NCBI GenBank assembly: GCA_963759125.1
Contig: CAVWXN010000001.1
Span: forward strand, 62,001 to 126,000
Reading direction: 5' to 3'
Length of the DNA: 64,000 nt
DNA from: JABDQA01 sp963759125
GTDB lineage: Bacteria > Desulfobacterota > Desulfobulbia > Desulfobulbales > Desulfocapsaceae
The notes below the pieces were generated by a model. The model had not been told where the DNA came from. It saw only the letters and a program-made list of their open reading frames with translations, and did no database searches. Position 1 is the first letter of the stretch. Each line of letters begins with the position of its first letter. A program made the position numbers and the translations under genes. Of the stretch, positions 18,599 through 28,195 are shown one piece after another.

Positions 18599-19121
18599 TC
18601 TGTTACGCAAGAGAAGAAGTATCAGACAATTCACCGATCAGAAGATTGAAGAGGAAAAACTGGAAGTGCTGATTGAGTCGGTGCTGCGCTCTCCTTCTTC
18701 CCGGGGACTCAATCCCTGGGAGTTTGTGATCGTCACCGATGAAGACACCATTGGAGAACTGGCTCGCGCCAAAACCCACGGCTCCTCCTTTCTGGCCGGC
18801 GCCCCCCTGGCCATCGTGGTCTGTGCCGATCCCGCCAAGTCCGATGTCTGGGTTGAAGATACTTCAATAGCATCGCTGCTGCTGCACCTGAGCGCTACCG
18901 ATCTGGGTCTGGGAAGCTGCTGGATTCAGATCAGAAAACGTCAGTATGATGAACAGACCGGATCGGAAACCTATGTAAAATCCATTCTGGACCTCGATCC
19001 AGATATGTCGGTTGAGGCAATCGTGGCAATCGGCTACAGCGCCGAGGAGAAACCCGGCCGGGATGGTGAATCGCTTCTCTATGACCGTATCTCCTACGAG
19101 AAATATGGAAATCGCCGATAA
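18588..19121 (+). CDS. nitroreductase-family flavoprotein
   Basis: A 177-residue FMN-dependent nitroreductase-type protein. The N-terminal KRRSIRQFTDQKI provides the family's Arg-Arg-Ser FMN phosphate contact. SPSSRGLNPWEFVIVTDED, GAPLAIVVCADP and ATDLGLGSCWIQIR cover the remaining cofactor-binding segments. The C-terminus has the usual VEAIVAIGYSAEEKPG. The protein is compact, about the size of the minimal nitroreductase group. Its substrate cannot be inferred. Translation is coupled to the small membrane protein upstream. Confidence 0.88.
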   Translation: MLLDLLRKRRSIRQFTDQKIEEEKLEVLIESVLRSPSSRGLNPWEFVIVTDEDTIGELARAKTHGSSFLAGAPLAIVVCADPAKSDVWVEDTSIASLLLHLSATDLGLGSCWIQIRKRQYDEQTGSETYVKSILDLDPDMSVEAIVAIGYSAEEKPGRDGESLLYDRISYEKYGNRR

Positions 19122-19435
19122 GACAGCAGCTCAAATCAGCGATCCAGGCAGATCTGCTATAAAATTCAAGGCGCTAAATAGTTGCCTGCATCACTACTAT
19201 CAGGTTGACATATTTTCGGTGGTGTGGGAAAAAAACAGGTGGAGAGCAAAGGAGCGTTTCATCTCTTATATATCAAGGCAGTTGGCTACCCTGCAATTTT
19301 TGGATAGCTGTTCAATATCACGCCAGGCGGGAACTTTTCCGCATGCCATGAAGAGATTGAACAAATAGACATTCATTCCGGGTTGTCAGTAGTCATCGAA
19401 TCGTCACCCAAACCAGTTAGAGGAGGAGAAACACC
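19122..19435. other. intergenic region upstream of folD
   Basis: About 310 bases without a supported gene. A TTGACA hexamer occurs at 19204-19209, but no good -10 box follows at the right distance. A clear AGGAGGAG ribosome site lies directly before the folD start at 19436. Confidence 0.4.
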
Positions 19436-20297
19436 ATGACGGCAGAACTTATCAGCGGTACTGAAATCAGCAAAACAATTCTTGAGGAAATCAAGCAGGA
19501 AGTGGCTGAGATGAAAGAGAAGACAGGCAAGGTTCCCGGCCTGGTCACCATTCTCGTCGGTGAAAACCCCGCATCTATCAGCTATGTGACGCTGAAGGTC
19601 AAGACTGCACTCAACCTTGGTTTCAATGAAATCCAGGACAATCAGCCGGAGGATATTTCCGAAGAAGATCTGCTGGCCTTGATCGACAAATACAACAACG
19701 ATCCGGAGATTAACGGCATCCTCGTGCAACTCCCTCTGCCCAAACATATAGATGATAAGAAAGTCCTCAACGCCATCGACCCGGACAAGGATGTCGATGC
19801 TTTTCATCCGGTAAACGTCGGTCGCTTGATGATTGGCGGCGACGAAGTTCGTTTTCTACCCTGCACCCCGGCAGGCATTCAGGAGCTGATCGTCCGCTCC
19901 GGTACCGAAACCAAAGGCGCAGAAGTCGTGGTAGTCGGCCGCTCCAACATCGTCGGCAAGCCGATTGCCATGATGATGGCCCAAAAAGGGATCGGCGCCA
20001 ACAGCACAGTTACAATCGTTCATACCGGCACCGATGATCTGGCAGTCCATTGTAAAAGGGCTGATATTCTTGTCGTTGCCGCCGGTGTTCCAAACCTGGT
20101 AAAGCCCGAATGGATCAAGCCAGGTTCGACGGTAATCGATGTCGGCGTCAACAGGATCGGTAAAAACGAAAAGACCGGCAAAGCCATATTACGCGGCGAC
20201 GTCGATTTCGAAAAGCCAAAGAAATTGCCGGCAAAATTACACCGGTTCCAGGTGGTGTTGGACCAATGACAATCTGCATGCTGATGAAACAGCCTGA
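19436..20297 (+). CDS. folD: bifunctional methylenetetrahydrofolate dehydrogenase/cyclohydrolase, C-terminus frameshifted
   Basis: FolD interconverts 5,10-methylene-, methenyl- and 10-formyl-tetrahydrofolate in the cytoplasm. The start follows AGGAGGAG. Visible motifs are ISYVTLKVKTA (the catalytic lysine region, YVxxKxK), NGILVQLPLPKHID (family signature), DVDAFHPVNVGRL, VVVVGRSNIVGKPIAMMMAQ (nucleotide-binding loop) and VIDVGVNRIGKN. After RGDVDFEK the frame must change near 20220, after which EIAGKITPVPGGVGPMTICM restores the PGGVGPMT signature. The exact end is uncertain; a stop at 20297 fits the family's length after one more shift. In such anaerobes the enzyme may also serve formate assimilation, given the formate dehydrogenase nearby (inference). 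Confidence 0.87.
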
Positions 20298-20332
20298 GAT
20301 CAGCCCAGAAAAGGGTATAATCCCCAATAAAT

Positions 20333-20358
20333 GGGGACACGATAGGTATTGTGTCCCC
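20333..20358. terminator. bidirectional hairpin between convergent genes
   Basis: GGGGACAC and GTGTCCCC form a perfect eight-pair stem around a ten-base loop between the ends of folD (plus) and the kinase-like gene (minus). Pyrimidine-rich sequence follows on the plus strand. Confidence 0.6.
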
Positions 20359-20374
20359 TCTGTTTCGCTTCTCC

Positions 20375-21169
20375 TCAATAGAATGGATCAACCCGAATAT
20401 CCACCATTCCCAGATCCACTATCTCACCGACCGCCGACTCGATCCGGCCTCGGATCTGATCAGCCTGCTCTTCAGGGGCTTTTACATTAACGTAGGCCCT
20501 GCCCTCCCGGGTTGACACTCCGGCCAAAGGAAAATCGAAAAGCGCCGCTCGAATCTCAGCCGCCAAAGCCTGGTCGTTGATGTTTCCCCGGGATTCTTCG
20601 GTGGTCAGAAAACAGGGAAGTTTGGCTGTCTGAGAGATCAACTCTGCAGAATCTTCAACACCCAAGGCTGACACATTGACCGTAAGATCGTATTGAGCTG
20701 GATCAGTGATATCCGCACCATAGAGAAACAGGGCCCATTTCTGTCTCTGCTCATCGTCATGCTTCAACTGCATTCGGGCCTTATCCTCGGAGATGTTCTC
20801 CCTCTCAGCTTCAGCTTTCACTCGATCATCCAGATCGGCAATGATCCGGATCCTGAGCAGGTGAGAGATATCATTGACGAAGAATTGCCCGGCCAGGCCA
20901 TGGTAGACATGGTCGTCCATTCTCAAGCGCTTGAGAATTTCCGCCGAGATAAAGTTTACATAGCGTTCCCGACCGAATGAATAGCGCTCGAGTATCTGGG
21001 TGGCATGCTGGATGTTCCTGGTCAGCTTTATTTCGGGGATATCGAATTCGTCGCTTACGGCCAGAAGGGAGTCCCTGGAAACACACTGGTATCCCAGGAT
21101 GGAGGCAACCCTTTCTGCTACATCCTTGCCACGGTAATAGCTTCCACGGGAGATACAGATGATCGACAT
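20375..21169 (-). CDS. cytidylate kinase-like family protein
   Basis: A 264-residue cytoplasmic protein. The start MSIICISRGSYYRGKDVAER resembles the N-terminus of the cytidylate-kinase-like family (PF13189), in which the classical GxxGxGKS loop is replaced by SRGxxxxGKxxA. The middle part RIIADLDDRVKAEAERENIS and DDEQRQKWALFLYGADITDP matches the family's lid and Tyr-x-x-Asp regions. A C-terminal extension of about 80 residues (AGVSTREGRAYVNVKAPEEQ onward) looks like a BON-like or ferredoxin-like add-on, possibly regulatory. The physiological substrate is unknown. Confidence 0.75.
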   Translation of the reverse strand: MSIICISRGSYYRGKDVAERVASILGYQCVSRDSLLAVSDEFDIPEIKLTRNIQHATQILERYSFGRERYVNFISAEILKRLRMDDHVYHGLAGQFFVNDISHLLRIRIIADLDDRVKAEAERENISEDKARMQLKHDDEQRQKWALFLYGADITDPAQYDLTVNVSALGVEDSAELISQTAKLPCFLTTEESRGNINDQALAAEIRAALFDFPLAGVSTREGRAYVNVKAPEEQADQIRGRIESAVGEIVDLGMVDIRVDPFY

Positions 21170-21410
21170 AACTCACTCCTTTATCGGCTACGGGTAGGTA
21201 AGAGGAATCACCATGTCAGGCTATTGGTGTTACAGTCAACCTGTCTATCACCTATCACAAAATATTCAGGCCTGCAACAGTGTTGGCTGTAACCGCCGGC
21301 ACTCACTTTTCCGCCCGTTAGAAAGTTTTATTGGTTCCCAGCGCAGTCAATGAATATACTATATACGTTTTTCAATAATTTCAGAGAATAATAGCTTTAC
21401 TCGCTGGGTT

Positions 21411-21632
21411 ATGGGTACTTGTAAAAACCATCCTGACAGACAAACCAGTTACATCTGTCAAAAACATAATTATTATCTATGTGACAGTTGTCTCGCATGC
21501 AGTGATCCGAAATTATACTGCAAATTCCGATCTTCTTGTATTATCTTCTTCAGATCGGAGAAAGAAGAATCGACTGACGGTTCGACTACCGCTCAAGCCA
21601 ACCATTCAACCAAGGAGAGAATCGATGAGTGA
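21411..21632 (+). CDS. small Cys/His-rich protein, B-box-like
   Basis: A 73-residue protein whose first 45 residues contain a zinc-ligand pattern: C4, H7, C16, H19, C24, C27 and C30 (GTCKNHPDRQTSYICQKHNY). The spacing resembles a B-box-type zinc finger. The C-terminus is hydrophilic. The ribosome site is weak. The end overlaps the next small zinc-ribbon gene by eight bases, so the pair is probably one transcription unit. No function can be assigned. Confidence 0.5.
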   Translation: MGTCKNHPDRQTSYICQKHNYYLCDSCLACSDPKLYCKFRSSCIIFFRSEKEESTDGSTTAQANHSTKERIDE

Positions 21633-21798
21633 TACGCACTGCCCAGGTTTTGAGAGCAATAAATCGTTGAGTGAAGTGATTGTAAAATGCCCTGACTGCG
21701 GCCAAGAGCAGGAAATTTTTTCGGATGAAATGGGGAAACAGGTTAAATGCAAAGGCTGCAGCTCACTGTTTGACTCGACCGCCTGCAAAGTTGAATAG
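21625..21798 (+). CDS. small zinc-ribbon protein
   Basis: A 57-residue protein starting at an ATG preceded by AAGGAGAG. The sequence VKCPDCGQEQEIFSDEMGKQ followed by VKCKGCSSLF holds two CxxC knuckles in the zinc-ribbon arrangement (MJ0042-like). Such ribbons bind one structural zinc. It overlaps the preceding B-box-like gene. Function unknown. Confidence 0.65.
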   Translation: MSDTHCPGFESNKSLSEVIVKCPDCGQEQEIFSDEMGKQVKCKGCSSLFDSTACKVE

Positions 21799-21909
21799 CG
21801 AATCAATCCAGCGATAAACAATCTTGCCCGGAGGGCGCCGTGGACACTGCTCCCTCCGGTCTACCACGCAAGTTTTCTGCTGCGCCAGCAGCCATGGGCC
21901 GCGTTCGTC

Positions 21910-22158
21910 TCAGTGGTGGTGATGATGGTGGTGGTGATGCTCCGAGGAGTCCGGCGCCCCGCCGATCTCATCAAGTGCCGCCTGCAGCGTACCACTGACT
22001 GCATCCATCTGGGTGATTGCCTTGCCCAGGGCCTCGGCCATGGACTCTTTGTTCTCTTCAGACATGGTCTTACGCCACTTATCAAATTCAGCAACGTGGC
22101 CCCCATTATGATCGATCCAGTGTTTGAGCAGAACCCGTAACTTAGCTATTGAATCCAT
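21910..22158 (-). CDS. small protein with a natural nine-histidine tail
   Basis: An 82-residue protein. The start MDSIAKLRVLLKHWIDHNGG is chosen because GAGGAGAGGG precedes it; an upstream ATG lacks a site. The body is helical and acidic, and the last residues are SSE followed by nine histidines before the stop. A natural poly-His tail points to nickel, zinc or cobalt binding or storage. The next gene upstream on the same strand, 73 bases away, is a CooT-like nickel protein, so a nickel role is the best guess. The HWIDHNxxH segment may add ligands. Confidence 0.75.
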   Translation of the reverse strand: MDSIAKLRVLLKHWIDHNGGHVAEFDKWRKTMSEENKESMAEALGKAITQMDAVSGTLQAALDEIGGAPDSSEHHHHHHHHH

Positions 22159-22231
22159 CTCGACCCTCTCCTCTTTCTCTGATTTTTTCAAAAGTTTATG
22201 CTAAAAGTTGAACTGCGGGCCCGCCTGGCTG

Positions 22232-22426
22232 TCAGCCGGTATTTTGTAGCATCACCTTTCCAGCCATAAAATCGATGGATCGAATAACCACATGCTCAAC
22301 TGTTTTCGGACCTTCGAACAGGTTGGAAATCTGCAGGCTGTCGGAATCGACGACCAGGTTGGTTACATCTTCCATTACCAGTTCTTCAACACCGTCTCTC
22401 TCTATCACCACACTTATTTGACACAT
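22232..22426 (-). CDS. CooT-family nickel-binding protein
   Basis: A 64-residue protein starting MCQISVVIERDGVEELVMED. CooT-family proteins share the N-terminal MCxxxVY/V start, whose Cys2 is the nickel ligand of the dimer in Rhodospirillum rubrum CooT, and the following VxxLVVDSDSLQISNLFEGP-like strand pattern. This protein has both. Members are often near CO dehydrogenase or other nickel enzymes. No nickel enzyme is recognisable in this window, so its client may lie elsewhere. It is followed on the same strand by the His-tailed protein. Confidence 0.82.
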   Translation of the reverse strand: MCQISVVIERDGVEELVMEDVTNLVVDSDSLQISNLFEGPKTVEHVVIRSIDFMAGKVMLQNTG

Positions 22427-22743
22427 ATTCCTCTGTCCCGTTTATTTTGTATACTGTTTCATACGACTGAGGCTTTGAGCGCATCTCGGTCGATCCTAGT
22501 GCAATCAGCCGAGCAAAACAATAATTATTGTGGTCCGACTGTCCATTGCCCGCCACCCATTAATTGACCTTGGCTGCGACGACCAATTTTCCCCCTGTTC
22601 CAGTTTGAAAAATATGGCACCGGACGGGAAGAACTGATAGGATGGCAAAGATTTGAATGCGAGTATCGGCTAACTGGATATCGTTGGTAGAAAAACTGTA
22701 AATTAAATGTTTGAGTTGGAAACAGGTAAAAGGAGGGTGCGCG

Positions 22744-23200
22744 ATGGAAGAACGTTTGAGTGCGATACTTTCACCCTACGAGGGGAGGAAGGACGCTTTA
22801 ATTCCAATGTCTTCAGAAGGTTCAGGAAGAGCTTGGCTATCTGCCTGAAGAGGCCATGATGGCGATTGCCAAATTCACAGGGATGCCGGAGAGTCACGTC
22901 TACGGTGTCGCTACCTTCTATGCCCAGTTTTACTTTTCCCGGCGCGGCCGAAATCAGACCAAGATATGCACTGGTACGGCATGCCACGTCAAGGGAGCTG
23001 CCCGGGTCAAGGATGCGTTCGAGCGAGAGCTTGGGCTTGCATGTGGAATGACCTCGGAGGATTATGAACATAGCCTGGAAACGGTGGCTTGTGTAGGGTC
23101 TTGTGCCCTGGCTCCAGTGGTCGTAGTCAACGATCACGTTCACGGCCAGGTGGAAACCGGCAAAATAGACAAAATTCTTGAACAAAGCATCAAGGATTAA
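22744..23200 (+). CDS. NuoE/HoxE-like [2Fe-2S] subunit of the formate dehydrogenase, frameshifted
   Basis: About 152 residues. A ribosome site AGGAGG precedes the start. After a shift near 22808 the chain reads LQKVQEELGYLPEEAMMAIA, GMPESHVYGVATFYAQFYFS, then the [2Fe-2S] ligands C-T-G-T-A-C-H-V and, 40 residues on, CVGSCALAPVV. This is the thioredoxin-fold NuoE arrangement (Cx4C...Cx3C). It passes electrons between the NuoF-like flavin subunit and other centres of a soluble NAD-linked complex. The next gene starts after 15 bases. Confidence 0.88.
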
Positions 23201-23215
23201 GGAGGTTTACAAACT

Positions 23216-25159
23216 ATGCAGAAGGTAAACTCACCAGCCGATGTTGCAAAAATGCGAGAACTACTGTCAGGCTGCATTCGCCAGGCGGAAACTTCGTTTT
23301 CTCGTATGTGCGGGAACCGGCTGTATTGCCGGTGGATCGCTCGAGGTATATGAGGAATTCAAGCGTGTGATAAGTGAGAGGGGCATCAACATCAATGTTG
23401 ATCTTCTTTTTGAGGGTCAGGAAAGCGAAGCAGGAACCGTTACCAGCGGCTGTCACGGCTTCTGCCAGATGGGACCGCTGGTCCGCGTTGAACCCATGGG
23501 CACGTTTTATACCAAAGTAAAAGCCAAGGACGTTGAGGAAATCGTCACCGCCACCATGGATGAAAACACGGTGGTCGAGCGCCTGCTCTACGAAAAAGAC
23601 GATGGCAGTCACGCCACTACCGAACTCGATGTTCCCTTCTATAACCGCCAGCAGCGCATCGTGCTGGGCGGATGCGGGACCATCGATGCCGAAGATATCA
23701 GAGAATATTTTGCGGTGGACGGCTTTAAGGCCCTGGCTACGATCCTCCAGGATCTCTCTCCCGAACAGGTCATCGAGATTGTCAAGGATTCGGGCTTACG
23801 GGGACGCGGTGGCGGCGGTTTTCCAGCCGGCAGAAAATGGGAAGCCGGACGCAATGCCAAGGCCACCCCGAAATACGTAGTCTGCAACGGGGACGAAGGA
23901 GATCCCGGCGCCTTCATGGACCGTTCTGTACTGGAGGCAAATCCCCAATCGGTCATAGAGGGCATGACCATCGCCGCCTACGCGATCGGGGCTGAATTCG
24001 GTGTTCGTCTATGTTCGGGCTGAATATCCCCTGGCCGTCGTCAGGCTGCTGAAGGCCATCGAACAGGCCAAAGAATACGGGGTGCTCGGCGAACAATATC
24101 ATGGGCACCGGTTTCAATTTCGATATCGAAGTGTTTCAGGGCGCGGGCGCCTTCGTTTGCGGCGAATCCACCGCCCTCACCTTGTCAATCGAAGGAAAGC
24201 GGGGAATGCCGAGGGTCGCTCCCCGGCCGAGAACCACCGAGGTCGGGCTTTACGACAAACCCACCCTGCTCAACAATGTTAAATCATTCGCCTATGTGCC
24301 GACATCATAAGAGAAGGTGCCGACTGGTTCAAGGGTATCGGAACCGAAAGCAGTTCTGGAACGGCTGTGTTCGCGCTCACCGGCAATATCGTTAACGCCG
24401 GCCTGATTGAGGTCCCGATGGGCATAAAGCTGCGGGAAATCATTTACGACATCGGCGGCGGCATTCCCAAAGGGGGAGACCTTCAAAGCGGTCCAGACCG
24501 GCGGTCCTTCGGGCGGTTGTCTGCCCGAGTCGCTGCTGGATACGCCCATCGACTACGATTCACTTGATGAAGCCGGCTCGATCATGGGCTCCGGCGGCAT
24601 GGTGGTCATGGACGAGCGGACCTGCATGGTCGATGTGGCCCGCTATTTTCTCAATTTCACTGAAGAGGAATCATGCGGCCAATGCGTGCCCTGCAGGCTC
24701 GGAACCAAGCAGCTGCTGGAAATCCTCAATGACATTTGCGCGGGCAAAGGCAAGAAACAAGACATCGATCTGCTGATCGAGCTGAGTCACTCGGTCCACG
24801 GCGGGTCAGTCTGCGGACTCGGGCAGACGGCGGCCAATCCGGTTCTGACCACACTCAGATACTTCAAGGATGAGTACGAAGCGCATATTAACGACAAGTG
24901 CTGTCCTGCCAGAGTCTGTAAGGATCTGATCTCCTTCAGAATCAATGAAGACAAATGCAAGGGCTGCACCCTGTGCGCCAGGGCCTGTCCGGTAAGCGCA
25001 ATCAGCGGTGAGAAAAAAGAGGTGCATGTGATAGACCAGGGTCTCTGCATACAATGCGGGGTCTGTATGGAAAAATGCCCGAATAAATTCAGCGCAGTTG
25101 AGTGCGTATCACCGAAAATACCTGTAACAGCCAAAGAGAAAACGGAGGTGCCTGCATGA
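23216..25159 (+). CDS. NuoF/HoxF-like NADH-binding flavoprotein subunit, frameshifted
   Basis: A protein of about 648 residues in five frame segments (shifts near 23270, 24000, 24095, 24300 and 24480), with every domain present. Order: N-terminal thioredoxin-like [2Fe-2S] domain (LRFLVCAGTGCIAGGSLEVY, then SGCHGFCQMGP); FMN/NADH domain with SGLRGRGGGGFPAGRKWEAG and VVCNGDEGDPGAFMDRSVLE; SLBB domain; a [4Fe-4S] motif CGQCVPCRLGTKQLL with a later C; and a C-terminal 2[4Fe-4S] ferredoxin (CKGCTLCARACPVSAISG, CIQCGVCMEKCP). This layout is shared by HydB of multimeric hydrogenases and by NAD-linked formate dehydrogenases. The end overlaps the formate dehydrogenase start (ATGA). Confidence 0.9.
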
Positions 25160-27828
25160 GTAAAGTCACTATAACCATAGATGGACTGCAGATTAGTGCT
25201 GACCAGGGAATGACGGTACTGGAGGCGGCCCAGGCCAACGGGCTTTATATCCCGAACCTCTGCAATCACCTGATTTAAAGCCGGCCGGGCTATGCCGGGT
25301 CTGCGTCGTGAAGATGGACGATTGGAAGATCGCCATCTCCTGCAAGCAGCCGGTCAAGGACGGCATGGTAATCAGCACCGAGGACCCCGAAGTTCAGCAG
25401 ATCCGCAAGAACACCGTGGAACTGATTGTCGCCGACCACCCGATGACCTGCCTGACCTGCGAGGCAGACGGCAAGTGTGAACTGCAGCGGGTGGCCCATT
25501 ATGTCGGTATCACCCCGGAAGGCCTCAACCGATATCGGCGAAAGGTGCGGGCAATTCCAATTGACAGATCCAACCCGTTTTTCGATGTAGATCACAGCAA
25601 GTGTATCCTCTGCGGGATCTGTGTTCGAACCTGTGACGAACTCCAGAACATCAACGCCATAGATTACGCCCAACGTGGCGTGGCCAGCTTTATCTCCACC
25701 CTTGGCGCTAAACCGATTGCCGATCGCGCTGTGAATCCTGCGGGGAATGCGTGGTCAGGTGTCCGGTTGCCGCACTCGCCCCCAAGGGCGCTCAGAGAGC
25801 CGATGTGTGAAGTCAAGTCCATCTGCGCGTATTGCGGCGTCGGCTGCGGAGTCATGCTTGGTGTCCGCGGTCAGAAGGTGGTCAGTGTCCAGGGCGACAG
25901 AGACAATCCTGTAAACAAGGGTTCACTCTGTGTCAAAGGCCGATTTGGTTATAAATTCATCAATCATCCCGAACGCCTCAAGACACCGCTTATCAAGAAA
26001 AACGGTAAGCTCGAAGAGGCTACCTGGGATGAGGCGCTGGAGCTGGTGGCCGATAAATTCTCCAAGAGTAAAGGAGACAAATTCGCCGCTCTGGCCTCTG
26101 CCCGAATCACCAACGAGGACAATTATCTGATTCAGAAATTTACCCGGGCGGTGATGGGCACCAACAATATTGATCATTGCGCTCGGCTCTGACACTCCCC
26201 AACTGTGGCCGGTCTGGCCACCAGCTTGGGAAGCGGCGCAATGACCAACTCAATTGCAGAAATCAGTGGAGCCTCAACCATTTTTGCCATTGGCACCAAC
26301 ACCACCCAGGCCCATCCGGTTCTGGCCCTGCAGGCCAAGAAGGCTGCCCGGGAAGGCGCCAATCTGATCGTCGCCAACCCCAAAGAGATCGATCTCTGCC
26401 GGCACGCCACCATCCATCTGCAGCACCGTCCCGGCACCGACGTCGCTCTGGTTATGGGCATGATCAAGGTGATCGTGGATGCAGGCCTGGCAGACATGGA
26501 TTTTATCAGCAGCCGCTGTGAAAACTATGAGGCTTTCGTCGACTCCCTCAAAGAGTTCGATCTGGCCACCGCCGAGAAGATTACCGGGGTACCCGGCGAG
26601 CTGATCAGCAAGGCAGCTAAGAATGTATGCCGGTGAAGGCCCGTCATCGATTCTCTACTGCATGGGCATCACCCAGCACTGCCACGGAACCGATAACGTC
26701 TGGTCCCTGAGCAACCTGGCTCTGGTCACCGGCAACATTGGCAAAGCTTCTGCCGGGGTCAATCCGCTGCGCGGCCAGAACAACGTCCAGGGCTCCTGTG
26801 ACATGGGTGCCCTGCCCGATGTCTATCCTGGCTACCAGAAAGTCGCCAAGGCCGAGAATAAGCAGAAGTTCGAGGCTGCCTGGGGTGTGAGTCTCTCCGA
26901 CAAGGAAGGATTAACCCATTCGGAGATCTTTGACGACATCCACGATGGCGAAATCACTGCCCTCTACCTGATCGGGGAAAACCCCTATCTCAGTGAGGCC
27001 AACGCTAACCATGCCATCGAGTCGATGAATCGTCTTGATTTCCTGGTCGTGCAGGACATCTTCCTGACCGAAACCGCAGAAATGGCCGATGTGGTCCTTC
27101 CGGCCTCGTCGTTCGCCGAGAAGGACGGGACCTTCTCCAATACCGAGCGCCGCATCCAGCGTGTTCGCAAGGCCATTGACTCTCCCGGCGAAGCCAAACC
27201 GGACTGGCGGATTGTTGCCGATATAGCCGCCGAGATGGGGGCTGAAGGCTTCGATTATGAAGACGAAGCTCAGATCATGGCAGAGATTGCCTCAGTCACC
27301 CCGAGCTATGGCGGCATTACCTATGACCGGATAGAAGATGTCGGTCTGCAGTGGCCGTGTCCGACCCAGGACCATCCGGGTACTCCGACACTGCATACTG
27401 AGAAGTTCGGTACTCCCAGCGGCAAAGCTCAGTTTATGCCGCTTTCATTCCGGGATTCTGCAGAACTCCCGGACGAAGAGTATCCGTTCCTGCTGACCAC
27501 GGACCGCAGCCTGTTCCATTATCATACCGGCAGCATGACCCGCCGGGTTGACGGCCTCGAACAACTCGATAGCGAGGAGTTCCTGAAAATCAATCCCAAG
27601 GATGCTGCCAGCCTCGGCCTCGAAGACAACGAGATGGTGCAGATTGCCTCTCGCCGAGGGCAAACCCAGGCCAAAACCAAAGTCACCAAAATCTGTCCGC
27701 CCGGCCTGGTGTCGATGACCTTTCACTTCGCTGAAAGCCCGACCAACGTCTTGACCAGCCCGGCCCTTGACCCGGTGGCCAAGATACCGGAAACCAAAGT
27801 CTGCGCGGTACGACTTGAAAAAGCATAA
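25156..27828 (+). CDS. fdhA: selenocysteine formate dehydrogenase catalytic subunit, frameshifted
   Basis: An 890-residue Mo/W-bis-PGD enzyme oxidising formate to CO2 (reversible). Start at ATG 25156 after GGAGGTG. N-terminal [2Fe-2S] domain (LQISADQGMTVLEAAQANGL ...CRVCVV), His-ligated [4Fe-4S] (HPMTCLTCEADGKCELQ), 2[4Fe-4S] (CILCGICVRTC; CESCGECVVRC in a shifted frame), then ICAYCGVGCGV and the catalytic core. In NIDHCARL-U-HSPTVAG the UGA at 26190-26192 is in frame and sits exactly where formate dehydrogenases carry selenocysteine, with a SECIS hairpin behind it. The MGTDNVWSLSNLALVTGNIG-like segment and C-terminal domain follow normally. Frame changes occur near 25276, 25728/25810 (compensating) and 26630. 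With the NuoE- and NuoF-like genes it makes a cytoplasmic NAD-linked, possibly bifurcating, complex. Confidence 0.93.
26190..26230 (+). promoter_or_regulatory. UGA selenocysteine codon and bacterial SECIS hairpin
   Basis: UGA is at 26190-26192. Downstream, CCCAA (198-202) pairs with TTGGG (226-230), CT with AG, and TGGCC (206-210) with GGCCA (216-220), leaving a GGTCT loop at 211-215. The spacing of 18 bases from UGA to the GGTCT loop and the loop sequence match the E. coli fdhF SECIS element from memory. The element directs SelB-dependent selenocysteine insertion. Confidence 0.9.
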
Positions 27829-27852
27829 ACTTTAACCGCACTCACTGAGTAG

Positions 27853-27890
27853 AAAAAGGGTCGAATCCTAGTGATTCGGCCCTTTTTTTT
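27853..27890 (+). terminator. Rho-independent terminator after fdhA
   Basis: AAAGGGTCGAATC and GATTCGGCCCTTT pair around a short CTAGT loop, followed by eight Ts. It lies about 25 bases after the fdhA stop. Confidence 0.9.
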
Positions 27891-28195
27891 CCCGAAACAA
27901 CGAGTTGGAGGGCAGCTCAGGCGTTAGCTATTACCAACGGGTTCCCGTTAGAAGGAGCTTAGAATCGAATTGCGAAAATTGTTTTGCGGCAGGAGGCTGA
28001 CTCAGGCTGCATCGCGGAGGCCCGTTGCAGCAGTGAAAACGATCGTCGATGGCCACAGGCCGAAGGCCGTCATCCCATCGACTTCTACTGCTGCGGCGAT
28101 AAGGCCGCAGAGCAGCAGCATGTGGCAGCCCACTGCTGCACTAACCGGGTTGGAAAAGGAGATGAGTTTAATGGAATGAAGTAAGTGAATCGAAA
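27891..28195. other. intergenic region without a supported gene
   Basis: About 300 bases between the fdhA terminator and the end of tyrS. Two overlapping open frames (27970-28179 and 27984-28184) are present; one gives a Cys-rich peptide, but neither has a ribosome site or known relatives. A GGCCACAGGCCGAAGGCC segment could fold into small hairpins. No tRNA fold found. Confidence 0.4.

Noticed and set aside
21910..21936. His9 tract as a cloning tag
   Set aside because: It lies in natural chromosomal context with its own gene and partner, so an artificial tag is unlikely; still worth checking for contamination.
26190..26192. UGA read as a nonsense mutation splitting fdhA
   Set aside because: It sits at the known selenocysteine site with a matching SECIS hairpin, so it is not a defect.
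27970..28184. Overlapping short plus-strand frames, one Cys-rich
   Set aside because: No ribosome site, no family and no context; the DNA looks like spacer with small repeats.
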